From Archangium sp. (lineage in GTDB: Bacteria > Myxococcota > Myxococcia > Myxococcales > Myxococcaceae), in the NCBI GenBank assembly GCA_030681645.1, contig JAUXRX010000057.1, positions 248,001-312,000 on the forward strand: DNA of 64,000 nt, written 5' to 3'. The translations under genes and the position numbers were made by a program. The notes beneath the pieces were generated by a model that worked only from the letters and a program-made list of their open reading frames with translations, was not told where the DNA came from and did no database searches. Within the stretch, counting starts at the first letter, position 1, and each line of letters opens with the position of its first letter. Below, in pieces: positions 25,210 to 33,625 of the stretch.

Positions 25210-26177
25210 CTCGACGCAGGCAGTGACGAGCTGCGCAGCTTGAGCCGCTTCAACGCGCGCTTGAGCATCGCCACGTGAGCCACCTCGAGGGGCTGCGTGG
25301 CGGTGATCAGCACCTCGTCGAACGAGTCGGGCGGAATCGACCAGAGCATCGAGTCGAGCCACACCACGCCCGAGAACGGCTCCAGCTCCACCACCAGCGA
25401 GCGGAAGCCGTCGTCGCGCTTGAGGCGCAGCTTGACCCCCGACGCGTGAAACACCACCGCCGCCGGCGCGGTGTCGAGCTGGCGCAGCACCGACAGCAAC
25501 GGCTCCAGCGGCACGCCCCGGAAGGCCCCGGCGAACTCGAGCGACTTGAGCCGCTCCAGCACCGGCATCCGCCACACCCACTCGGCGAGCGCCGACATCG
25601 GCGCCTGGTAACGCAGGGTGAGCCGGCTCAACGAGGGCAACGAGCGCGCCCGGCCGATCAGCTCGACCTCGGGGGAGGGCCAGGCCTGCAGCTCCACCGG
25701 GCCCTGCAGCGTGACGGCCTCGACGGAGACCGGTCGATCGGCGGCGAAGAGCACCGGCACCACCTCCAGCGGCGCGTTCGAGATCTCCTGCAGCGAGCGC
25801 AGGTGCGGGGAAGCCAGCTCGAGCGGGGGGGTGCCGCTGAAGAGCACGTCGAGCTTCCGCACCGTCGCCCAGTCAGGCGCGTCGACCTGCTCGCCGTGCA
25901 GCACCACCGCGGCCTCGCTCAGGAAGCCGCGGTCCCACCGCTGCGCCGAGTCGGGCATCACCACCGGCTGGAGGCGCCGCAGGAAGCTGCCCCGGTGCCG
26001 CTCGAGCAGCTTCTGCATGCGCCGCTCGCTGCGCTGGGCGCGAGGGCTCTGCAGCTGCAACGAGATGAACTCCCCGCGCGGATCGCCCCGCTCCTGGAGC
26101 GCGTCCGCCAGCACCAGCCGGGGGCCATCGTCAGCAGGGGCGGCGAACACCGCCGCGTAGAGCGCCTCCACGTCCAT
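25191..26177 (-). CDS. TIGR02996 domain protein
   Basis: This 328-residue protein starts MDVEALYAAVFAAPADD, then carries PRLVLADALQERGDPRGEFI, the diagnostic TIGR02996 segment, and then LRR-like repeats (LRSLQEISN, LSRLTLRYQA, LERLKSLEFAG). It is paralogous to the proteins at 5442-6443 and 32659-33555. Function unknown. The C-terminal 6 codons overlap convergently with the Msr gene. Confidence 0.85.
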   Translation of the reverse strand: MDVEALYAAVFAAPADDGPRLVLADALQERGDPRGEFISLQLQSPRAQRSERRMQKLLERHRGSFLRRLQPVVMPDSAQRWDRGFLSEAAVVLHGEQVDAPDWATVRKLDVLFSGTPPLELASPHLRSLQEISNAPLEVVPVLFAADRPVSVEAVTLQGPVELQAWPSPEVELIGRARSLPSLSRLTLRYQAPMSALAEWVWRMPVLERLKSLEFAGAFRGVPLEPLLSVLRQLDTAPAAVVFHASGVKLRLKRDDGFRSLVVELEPFSGVVWLDSMLWSIPPDSFDEVLITATQPLEVAHVAMLKRALKRLKLRSSSLPASSHSRMK

Positions 26178-26219
26178 GAGGCGCGACTAGATCATGTTCG
26201 CGGTGAGTGCGAGCCGACC

Positions 26220-26303
26220 GAACCGTTCACCCCGAGCGAAGTCGAGGGGCGACTTCCTCCGAGCCTGGGCGCCCATCCCTCGACTCCGCTCGGGATGAAC
26301 GGG
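26220..26303. repeat. class B repeat, inverted pair
   Basis: A unit ending ccccgagcgaagtcgagg (26220-26249) is followed by its near-exact reverse complement (26277-26303), making a long hairpin with a loop of about 27 nt, 10 bp before the stop of the metallophosphatase-like gene. Confidence 0.85.
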
Positions 26304-26312
26304 GGCAGTCGT

Positions 26313-27398
26313 TCAGTGAGCCCCCGAGTAGGTGGGCTCGTACTTGAGCACCTCGGCCTTGAGCTTCGGGTCGTCGGCGACGTCCTGGCCCAGCAGCACC
26401 CACTCGAGCTTCATCGTCTTCGCGGTGGGCGCGACGCGCTTCGCCATCGCCGCGGCGAGGTCCTTCTGGCGGCCCTTGAGATCGACCAGCGTCTTCTTCA
26501 GCTCGCCCGTGGCCGACTTGTCCTTCGCGGCGGCGAGGCGCGCTTCCAGGGTCTTCACCTGCGAGGCGAGGAAGTCGGCCTGCTGCTGATCACGATCGCC
26601 CACGCTCAGGTCGACGAAGGGCCCCTTGCCGTTGCCCAGCGAGACCTGCACCTTCGCCAGCGCCTGGCCCTTCTGCGCCGAGGCGAAGAGCAGCGCGCTC
26701 TGGTCGTCCATGCGCTGCGCGGGCTGCGTGCCGCGGAACTCGCCTGACTGGATCACGAAGTCGACCTCGCCCTTGAGCTCGGTGCTGAGCTGCATGCCAT
26801 CGGCATACGAGGTCGCCGCGAGCACGATGGTGAGATCGCGGGGCCCCAGCGATTTGAGGGCCTCACGCGCTGCCGCGATCGTCGCGCCCGCGGTCACGTC
26901 CTTGTCGGGCGCCACGGGCCCGACCGCCGTCAGCCCCACGATGCCGACCTTCACCCCACCCGCGTCGATCACCACGCCCGCGTCGAAGACGCGCTTGCCG
27001 CCGCGCACCAGGTTGGCGGACAACAGCTTCACCTTCGAGCCCTTCGCCAGCTTCTCCAGGAACGGCAGGCCTGCGGACAGATCGCGCTGCCCCACCGCCA
27101 TCACCTTCGTGCCCAGCTGTTCCATCACCCCGAGAATGAAGCCCGCGCGCGCCTTCTCGGGCTCGGTCGCCACGCCCGCGTTCGCGAACAGCGCGTTGCC
27201 CGAGTCGAGCACCAGCACGTTCGCCGGGGCCAGCTTGTCCAACACCGTCTTGCGCCTGGCCAGACCGCCAGTGGGGTTGGCGCGTCAACCACAGGGGGCG
27301 ACTTCGCCCCCGTTGTCTCCCTGGAAGACGAGCGTGAGCTGCTTGCCACCCGCGAAGGCAGGCACGGCGAGCAGCAGCGTGAGCGCGAGAACCCTCAC
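26313..27398 (-). CDS. candidate selenoprotein: secreted metallophosphatase/5'-nucleotidase-like, in-frame TGA (Sec38)
   Basis: Read from GTG 27398 the frame encodes a signal peptide (VLALTLLLAVPAFAG), the strand KQLTLVFQGDNGGEVAP, then Cys-Gly-TGA (codon 38, 27285-27287), and continues in the same frame for 323 codons with RANPTGGLARRKTVLDKLAP. Family members I know carry a PCGC...P.GGLARR-like motif here, so TGA replaces the second Cys. The body has metallophosphatase/UshA-like blocks (ANVLVLDSGNALF, KLLSANLVRGG, VKVGIVGLTAVG, LTIVLAATSYADGM) and a C-terminal coiled coil (about 240-290). A SECIS-like hairpin follows the TGA. The start overlaps the ybgF-like stop by 4 bp (GTGA), so the two form an operon. 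If TGA is not decoded, this is a nonsense-mutated pseudogene; the intact frame on both sides argues against decay. Confidence 0.75.
27252..27287 (-). promoter_or_regulatory. SECIS-like hairpin beginning at the in-frame TGA
   Basis: On the minus strand the TGA (27287-27285) is followed by an outer stem gcgcc/ggcgc (27283-27279 with 27256-27252) and an apical stem tggc/gcca (27270-27267 with 27260-27257) closing a six-base loop GGTCTG (27266-27261). The loop starts 18 nt after the TGA. The E. coli fdhF SECIS has a loop containing GGUCU at nearly the same distance. Fold made by hand. Confidence 0.65.
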
Positions 27399-28165
27399 TT
27401 CTTCTTCCGCAGCTCAGCGAGCCTGGTCTTCGCCGTCTTCGCCGCGTCGCTCTTGGGGAAGCTCTTCACCAGCTCTTCCAACGCCAGCCGCGACTCGTCA
27501 TTCATCTTGAGCTGCTTGAAGCACTCCGAGCTCCGCAGGTAGGAGACCGGGGCCGACTTCGTCTTGGCGAAGTCCTGGATCACCTTGCCGAACTCGTAGA
27601 GCGCCTCGCGGCACTTCTGCTCGCCGAAGAAGAGCTCGCCCAGCGCGAAGTGCGCCTCGCCCACCCCTTCGTCGCGGGGGAACTTCTTCATGAACTCGGT
27701 GTAGAGCTTGCGCGCGAGGTCCTGCTCGCCGGCCTTCGCCTTGTCGTCGGCGAGCTTCAAGAACTCCTTCGGGTCGTCGGGGCGCTTGAGCTCTTCCTTC
27801 TTCGGCTCGGGCGGCGTGTTGGTCACCACCGGGGCGACGGGCTGCGCGGCGAGCTTCGCCTCGAGCTCCTGGATCTTCACCTGCTGCGACTCGATCTGCC
27901 CGCGCAGCACGGCCATGTCCTGGAGCGCGGTGTCGACCTTCACGCCCATGTTCGCGCCGGTGGTGCGGGTGGCGCGATCGAGCTGGTCGAGCGCGGTTTG
28001 CAGCTGGGTGCTGGCCTCGTCGAGCTTGCCGCGGGTCTCGGTGAGCTCGGCCTTCAGCTTGAGGTTGTCGGACGCGAGGCCGTCGAGGCGGTTCTCGACC
28101 ACCCGGCCGCGATCAGCGGGAAAGAAACAGCCGGTGAGGAGCAGTGCCGGAAGAAGCAGACGCAT
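27395..28165 (-). CDS. YbgF/CpoB-like lipoprotein with TPR repeats
   Basis: This 256-residue protein starts with a lipoprotein signal (RLLLPALLLTGC). A coiled-coil region at about residues 30-110 (LDGLASDNLKLKAELTETRG, LRGQIESQQVKIQELEAKL) and a C-terminal TPR/YbgF domain (ARKLYTEFMKKFPRDEGVGE, AHFALGELFFGEQKCREALY) follow. CpoB/YbgF proteins work with Tol-Pal in envelope constriction, but no tol or pal gene is visible here. ATG 28165 is chosen because longer readings translate a class A repeat. It is cotranscribed with the candidate selenoprotein. Confidence 0.8.
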   Translation of the reverse strand: MRLLLPALLLTGCFFPADRGRVVENRLDGLASDNLKLKAELTETRGKLDEASTQLQTALDQLDRATRTTGANMGVKVDTALQDMAVLRGQIESQQVKIQELEAKLAAQPVAPVVTNTPPEPKKEELKRPDDPKEFLKLADDKAKAGEQDLARKLYTEFMKKFPRDEGVGEAHFALGELFFGEQKCREALYEFGKVIQDFAKTKSAPVSYLRSSECFKQLKMNDESRLALEELVKSFPKSDAAKTAKTRLAELRKKK

Positions 28166-28183
28166 GGCGGCGCACCATACATT

Positions 28184-28220
28184 CTCCCTCTCCCTGCGCC
28201 AGCGGGGAGAGGGTGAGGGG
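28184..28220. repeat. class A CTCTCCCC hairpin repeat
   Basis: Full copy (tccctctccctgcg...gcggggagagggtgagggg) between the ybgF-like start and the protease stop. Confidence 0.85.
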
Positions 28221-28230
28221 CTTTCGCCCA

Positions 28231-31200
28231 TCAGCTCCGCTTACGCCGCGCCCGGAACATCAGCCCCAGCGCCGCGAGCGGCAGCAGCTCGAGCCCGGTG
28301 GTGCAGCCGCAGCCCTTCGGCTTGGGCTCCTCGATCACCACGTTCGGGTTCTTCACCGTGATGTCCACGAACGCCGGCTCGGACGCCTCCGTCCGATCGC
28401 GCACGACCAGCTGCAGCCGCACCACCTCGCTGGGCGTGGTGATGGCCGGCGCCTGGAACGTCACGTCATCCGTCGCGGCGCCCGACAGCTCTGCGGTGGG
28501 CCCGCTGACGTGGCTCCACTGGAACGTGAGCGGCTCGCCGTCGGCGTCCGCGCCCGAGCCGAGCACGGTGACGATCTCCCCCATGGTGGCTTCCATGGTG
28601 GCGGGCACGGTGGCGATGGGCAGCCGGTTGACGTTCTTCACCAGCACCGTCTGCTCGAGCGGCATGGTGACGGCGCGTCCGTCGGTCACCGTCATCTGCA
28701 GCGTGATGTTGGTGTCGGCGTCGACGTTCGGCGCCACGAAGGTGCTGCCGGTGATCGAGATGGCCGGCCCGGTGAGCTGGGTCCACGTCACGGTGACGGG
28801 ATCGCCGTCGGGGTCCGTGCCGCCGCCCACCAGGGTGAGCGCCTCGCGCTCGTTGACCTCGACGTTCGGCCCGATGGTGGCCGTCGGCGCCCCGTTGGTG
28901 CACGTGTTGGGATCAGACGTGACGCTGGTGAAGGGCTTGTTGGTGATGCCGGTGAGCTGGATGTCGTCGATCTCCCAGCCCTTCGCGGCCGCCGCGTCGT
29001 CCGCGCCGATGCGGAAGCGGAGCTGAATGGTCTGGTTCGCGAAGCGCGTGCCCAGGTCGATCGTCTCGGCGTTGAAGGTGGGGTAGTTGAGGCTCTTGCC
29101 CACGAAGGCGCGCTGACCCATGAGCGGGTTGCTGCTCTGGTTCTGCGAGGTGGTGAGCGTGCCGGTGTAGCCGGGCGTCGACGAGGTGCCGATGTCGGTC
29201 CAGGTGGCGCCGCCGTTGCTGCTGACCTCGAGCACCGCGCCGTCGAAGAACTCGGTGGTGTTCCGCTCGAAGTCGAAGCGGTGCTTGAACGCGATCGTCG
29301 CCGGGCCCGCGCCGACCTGCAGCGGAGGCGAGGTGAGGTGGGTGTCGGCAGGCGAGGCCGGGTTGGGGCCGAACCAGTAGTGCTGCGTCGCCGTCGAGGC
29401 GAACACGCGGAAGTTGCTGCCGGTGTTGAGGTTGGGGTCCGACGAAGCCGTCCAGGTCGTCATGGGCGACTCCACGTCGTCGAGGCGGCTGCTGTTGGGC
29501 ACCATGTCGAAGTTGAGGCGGAACAGCGCCTGCGAGGTGATCGGCCCCATCGCCAGCGACGGGTCGGTGATCACCACGGTGAACGAGCCGCCCTGCGAGC
29601 CGGCCACGTCGGCCATCGCCACGGCGAAGCTCACCGTCGCCACGCCGAAGGGCGCGGTGCTGGGCATCACCACGCTCGCCCCCTGCGGGAAGGTGATGCC
29701 CGTGGTGGTGGTGGTGACCGCCACGTTGGCCGCCGAGAGCGTGCCGGTGCCGGTGTTCTTGAGCTGGACGGTGAGCGTGCCCACCTCGTTGGCGTCGAGG
29801 TTGCCGTCGTTGTCGCAGCTGGTGGTGCCGTCGTTCAAGGTGATCGAGGTGACGGTGACGGCGTTGCCGATCACGAAGCTCTCCACCACCGGCGAGTTGG
29901 TCTGCGAGTCGCGATCGGGGGCCACCGCGCCCATGCCGATGCCGCGGCGCGCGAAGGCGGCCCACAGCAGCGCGAAGTCATCGGAGTTGTTCGCGGCGGC
30001 CACGGCCAGCACGGCGTCGCGCGCGTCGACGAAGGTCGGCATCAGCGGCGTCGCCTTGTACGCGGCCACCAGGTACCGCTTCATCAGCGCCTGGGCCTGG
30101 GCGAAGGTGTGCCGCGGATCGCGCAGCATCGCCACGTAGCATTCCCACAACATCGCGGCCCAGACCTCGCCGGTGTTGTGCACCTCGGAATTGTCCGCAC
30201 CCGATGCACCGAACGCGAGCGGCGCCGTGGTGGGCAGCCTGATGCCGTCGGAGATGTGCTTGAAGGTGAGCGGGTTCTTCGCGAAGTCCGCCGAGAGCGG
30301 GTAGCGGCGGAAGCCGTAGTAGTAGGCGTTGGGGTCGGTGGTGAAGCCCGCCCAGCCCGCGAGCCCGAAGGCGCCGTTCCAGTTCGCGTTCGAGGCCACG
30401 GCCGCGTCAGACTCGCGCGCCATCATGAGGCCGGCGTGGAAGTCGGCCCAGCCCTCACCCATGCCCACGGCCTGCAGGTTCGAGATGCCGTTGCCGTCGC
30501 CGATGAGGCGGTTGCTGATGTAGTGGCCCCACTCGTGCGCCACCACGCCGTTGTCGAGCGTGCCGTCGCGGTTGGTCGCGGCCGAGCGGGTCATGGTGAC
30601 CGTGGTCGCCCCGCCACCCGAGGTGATGATGCCCTTGAGGGTGTTGCCGGAGTTCAGAGACACCGACATCACGGGGATGCTGGTGGTGCTGGTGCCGACC
30701 AGGGGCACCGGGCCGGCCTGCGTGCTGTTGTTGGCGATGATCACGCCCAGCGCGCCCGCCGCCTGCCCGTGCTCGGCCTTGAGCACGAAGGTGCAGCCCC
30801 CGCCGCGATCGATGAGGAGAATCTTGCCCGCGGCCGAGCCGGCGGGGAGCGTCTGGCAGGCGTCGCTGACGGTGCCCAGCGTCGCGGTGCCGGTGGGCGT
30901 GGTCGAGCCGTCGTTGGCGAGCATGAGCGGCGCGGTGAGGTTGTGGACCTGCTGGCCGAAGTCGGCGCCGAGCGTGTTGAAGGACTGCGCCGTGGCGGTG
31001 TTGGCGGTGACGCTCGCGGCGTCGTTGCCATCGAACAGGTACATCTGCATGCGCGGGCTCGAGCCGTCAGAAGGGGTCGACATGTTCGCGTTGCTGCGGC
31101 CCGAGTAGTCCTGCGCCTCGGCGAGCAGCGCGTCGTTGCCCAGGCCACCGCGGCCGAGGTTGCTGAGCTGGCCATTGCCCGCGGCCTCGTTGAAGCCGTC

Positions 31201-32424
31201 GTCGTAGTACCAGTCGTGGAACAGGTTGTTGTCGAAGAAGAGCTGGGCGACCGCGGCCTGGCGCTGCGTCATGTTCGCTTCGGGGCCGACGTTGAAGTTG
31301 TAGGTGTACTCGAAGGTGTTCATCGAGGTGGTGACGGCGATCGGGTCGGAGGCCTGGGTGAACCCGTTGTTGCGCGTGATGTCGGCGTAGGCCCGCACGT
31401 TGTTCCCGAGGGTCTGCGTCGCGCCGGGCGCGAGCCAGGGGTCGAGGGTGGAGAGGCCGGCGTGCTCGAGCGTGACCAGGTTCTGCGGCACGTTGCCGGG
31501 GTCGAAGTTGCTCGGCGTGCCGGTCGGGTGCGGCGTCGCCCCCAGGCCCTGGGGACCGTCGAAGGGCAGGAAGGGCGCCGTCGTGTCGGCCCACACCTTG
31601 TACGTGAACGAGTCGGCCGCGGTGAGGTTCTTCGAGTACAGCACGGCGCCGTCGACGGCCGAGACGACGAAGGAGAAGTACTGCGAGTCCTGCTCGGAGG
31701 TCGGCACGTCGAGCTCGACGTAGAAGCCGGGCACCACGCCCTCCGGCACGGGGAAGTAGACCGCGCGGGTGCGCACCGGGGTGGTGGCGCCGGCGAGGCG
31801 CCAGTGCTCATAGCCGCCTTCGAACTGGCCGAGCTGGGTCAGCTCGTGGCCGAGCAGCGTGCGCCCGACCAGCGTCTGGAACGCGCTGCCGATCGCAGAC
31901 TCGGCGCTGAGCGAGAAGTCGCCCTGCGGCCGCGTCTCGGGGGTGAGGTAGCCGGCGAGCGCGACCAGGCCGAGCTTCGCGGTCATGATCACCTTGAGCT
32001 CGTCGCGGAAGACGCGCACGCCCCGCACGCGCTGCTGGAAGGTGACGATGACGGCCCCGCCGTCGTGGAGATCGTGCACCGAGCTGACCTGCGCCTCGGC
32101 CCAGCGGGTGGTCTCGCCCCGGTAGAGCTCCGCGTGCGAGAGGAGGTAGCGGCGGGCGGCCTGCGCGGGGGAAAGGCCCATGTCGCGGTAGCTGCGCGCG
32201 CCGGGCTGGGGCGCGGCCCAGAAGAACGTGGGCACGCCCAGCCGCGGCTCGATCGAGGTGACGAGGCCGGCGCTGAACGCCGCGCGGCCGATCGACGTCA
32301 TGCCTCGCGGATCGACGAGCGGGCGCGTGTCCTTGCGCGAGAGAAAGGCATCGACGGAAGGCTCGTTCGCGGCCAGCGCGAGCGAGGAGGTGATCAGCAC
32401 CGCGCTCAAGAATCGGTTCGTCAT
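28231..32424 (-). CDS. secreted M36 (fungalysin) metalloprotease with MYXO-CTERM-like tail
   Basis: This protein of about 1397 residues begins with a signal peptide (FLSAVLITSSLALAA) and a fungalysin propeptide. The M36 catalytic domain has the zinc motif HEWGHYISN at about residue 630 and the third ligand in GMGEGWADFHAG. A PA domain precedes the zinc motif (GKILLIDRGGGCTFVLKAEH, GALGVIIANN). C-terminal to this are Ig/PKD-like domains (GTDPDGDPVTVTWTQLTGP, GADADGEPLTFQWSHVSGP). The tail GCGCTTGLELLPLAALGLMF followed by RARRKRS matches the MYXO-CTERM sorting signal. ATG 32424 has a Shine-Dalgarno aaggg. It is probably secreted and surface-anchored, with a role in predation or nutrition inferred. 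Confidence 0.95.
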   Translation of the reverse strand: MTNRFLSAVLITSSLALAANEPSVDAFLSRKDTRPLVDPRGMTSIGRAAFSAGLVTSIEPRLGVPTFFWAAPQPGARSYRDMGLSPAQAARRYLLSHAELYRGETTRWAEAQVSSVHDLHDGGAVIVTFQQRVRGVRVFRDELKVIMTAKLGLVALAGYLTPETRPQGDFSLSAESAIGSAFQTLVGRTLLGHELTQLGQFEGGYEHWRLAGATTPVRTRAVYFPVPEGVVPGFYVELDVPTSEQDSQYFSFVVSAVDGAVLYSKNLTAADSFTYKVWADTTAPFLPFDGPQGLGATPHPTGTPSNFDPGNVPQNLVTLEHAGLSTLDPWLAPGATQTLGNNVRAYADITRNNGFTQASDPIAVTTSMNTFEYTYNFNVGPEANMTQRQAAVAQLFFDNNLFHDWYYDDGFNEAAGNGQLSNLGRGGLGNDALLAEAQDYSGRSNANMSTPSDGSSPRMQMYLFDGNDAASVTANTATAQSFNTLGADFGQQVHNLTAPLMLANDGSTTPTGTATLGTVSDACQTLPAGSAAGKILLIDRGGGCTFVLKAEHGQAAGALGVIIANNSTQAGPVPLVGTSTTSIPVMSVSLNSGNTLKGIITSGGGATTVTMTRSAATNRDGTLDNGVVAHEWGHYISNRLIGDGNGISNLQAVGMGEGWADFHAGLMMARESDAAVASNANWNGAFGLAGWAGFTTDPNAYYYGFRRYPLSADFAKNPLTFKHISDGIRLPTTAPLAFGASGADNSEVHNTGEVWAAMLWECYVAMLRDPRHTFAQAQALMKRYLVAAYKATPLMPTFVDARDAVLAVAAANNSDDFALLWAAFARRGIGMGAVAPDRDSQTNSPVVESFVIGNAVTVTSITLNDGTTSCDNDGNLDANEVGTLTVQLKNTGTGTLSAANVAVTTTTTGITFPQGASVVMPSTAPFGVATVSFAVAMADVAGSQGGSFTVVITDPSLAMGPITSQALFRLNFDMVPNSSRLDDVESPMTTWTASSDPNLNTGSNFRVFASTATQHYWFGPNPASPADTHLTSPPLQVGAGPATIAFKHRFDFERNTTEFFDGAVLEVSSNGGATWTDIGTSSTPGYTGTLTTSQNQSSNPLMGQRAFVGKSLNYPTFNAETIDLGTRFANQTIQLRFRIGADDAAAAKGWEIDDIQLTGITNKPFTSVTSDPNTCTNGAPTATIGPNVEVNEREALTLVGGGTDPDGDPVTVTWTQLTGPAISITGSTFVAPNVDADTNITLQMTVTDGRAVTMPLEQTVLVKNVNRLPIATVPATMEATMGEIVTVLGSGADADGEPLTFQWSHVSGPTAELSGAATDDVTFQAPAITTPSEVVRLQLVVRDRTEASEPAFVDITVKNPNVVIEEPKPKGCGCTTGLELLPLAALGLMFRARRKRS

Positions 32425-32443
32425 AGGCACCCTTTCGGACATC

Positions 32444-32469
32444 GGGGTCTGGCTCCAGGATCAGACCCC
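32444..32469. repeat. palindrome ggggtctg...cagacccc upstream of the protease
   Basis: An 8-bp perfect inverted repeat with a 10-nt loop, 20 bp upstream of the protease ATG. It resembles REP-type ggggtc/gacccc sequences seen in many genomes, but its position also allows an operator role. Confidence 0.6.
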
Positions 32470-32658
32470 ACTGCGCACGTTCCCCACGTGTGCGGGGGCT
32501 CTCCTACTGACAGCAAGCGAACAGATCAAGTCCATTTCTCAATAAAACCGCACCTTTACGTGCCAACAAAGTGGCACTGGGGGACGACAGAAAAGTATCG
32601 GCTGGGCAGGCATGTCAGTGGAGGACAAGGTGTGACACGACTCTTTGCGGGGACTTGA

Positions 32659-33555
32659 GTGAGCCTTGAACAAGAGCGCCTCGAGGCGGCCATCGACGAC
32701 GCGCCGGACGACGCGTCGCGCTACGCGGTGCTCGGGGACTTCTTGCTCCAGCTCGGCGATCCGCGCGGGGAGCTGATCGCGTTGCAGCTGACCGAGCGCT
32801 CGACGCGCGCGAAGCGTGAACGCGAAGAGGAGCTGCTGGTGATGCGCGGCCTGCGCATTCCGCGGACGCAGCGAGCGCAGTGGAGATGGGGCTTCGTGCA
32901 CACGCTGTTCTTCGGCCTGGTGCAATACACCGCGTGGGAAGAGCACCGCGACGACTGGACCTCGACGTTGCTGGCGCCATCGCTCGAGCACCCGAGCTGC
33001 CGCTTCCTGCGGGAGCTGGTGGTGGACGCGAGCCCGGGCGACGACACGCTGCGCTTCCTCTCGACGCATGCACCCAGGCACCTCGAGGGGCTGACGCTCA
33101 CCTGCAACGAGCTCGACCTCTCGCTGGTGGGCCCGGGCCTGGGCCACCTTTCGAAGCTCAACCTGTTCGCGCAGCTGATCGTGCCCGCGCCGCTGTCGCT
33201 GCCTCGCCTGCTCGAGCTCTCGCTGCCAGTCGACGCGATGACCATCGGCGGGCTGGGCATGGTGCTGGGCGCCCTGCCCTCGCTGCGCAAGCTGACGCTC
33301 TCCTCGTTGGAGACGTTCGATCGCGAGGCGCTGTTTCCGGTGACGCAGCTGCGCTCGCTCGAGTCGTTGACGTTGCGCGCCGAGAAGACCAGCCGCTCGG
33401 CGGTGGACGCGCTGGCCGAGTCGCCGCTGCGCGAGTCGCTGAAATCCCTCGACGTGTCGCGCAGTGGAATGACCGAAGAAGCCGCGCACCGGCTGCTCGC
33501 GCTGGCGCCGAAGTTCGACAGGCTCGACTCGCTCCTCCTGGGCGACGCGGTGTAA
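32659..33555 (+). CDS. TIGR02996 domain protein
   Basis: This 298-residue protein carries a slightly diverged TIGR02996 segment (RYAVLGDFLLQLGDPRGELI, about residues 21-40) and LRR-like repeats in the second half (LEGLTLTCNELDLSL, LRKLTLSSLE, LESLTLRAEKTS, LKSLDVSRSGMTEEAA). GTG 32659 has a weak Shine-Dalgarno (gggga). It is the third member of the family in this window. Function unknown; the repeats suggest protein binding. Confidence 0.8.
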   Translation: MSLEQERLEAAIDDAPDDASRYAVLGDFLLQLGDPRGELIALQLTERSTRAKREREEELLVMRGLRIPRTQRAQWRWGFVHTLFFGLVQYTAWEEHRDDWTSTLLAPSLEHPSCRFLRELVVDASPGDDTLRFLSTHAPRHLEGLTLTCNELDLSLVGPGLGHLSKLNLFAQLIVPAPLSLPRLLELSLPVDAMTIGGLGMVLGALPSLRKLTLSSLETFDREALFPVTQLRSLESLTLRAEKTSRSAVDALAESPLRESLKSLDVSRSGMTEEAAHRLLALAPKFDRLDSLLLGDAV

Positions 33556-33560
33556 CGAAC

Positions 33561-33600
33561 TCCCTCTCCCCGCCAGCGGGGAGAGGGTCGGGGTGAGGGG
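33561..33600. repeat. class A CTCTCCCC hairpin repeat
   Basis: Full copy between the TIGR02996 gene and the adenosine deaminase gene, directly upstream of the latter. Confidence 0.85.
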
Positions 33601-33625
33601 CGACACTTCTGCTACGACGCCCCTG

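Noticed and set aside
26313..27245. Start of the metallophosphatase-like gene at ATG 27245
   Set aside because: It would drop the signal peptide and the conserved GGLARR region encoded just upstream in the same frame, broken only by one TGA; a start at 27398 with Sec at codon 38 explains more.
28144..32658. Very long plus-strand open frame antisense to the M36 protease gene
   Set aside because: It is a high-GC shadow: His/Arg/Val-rich low-complexity translation, no domain, and the minus strand encodes an unmistakable protease.
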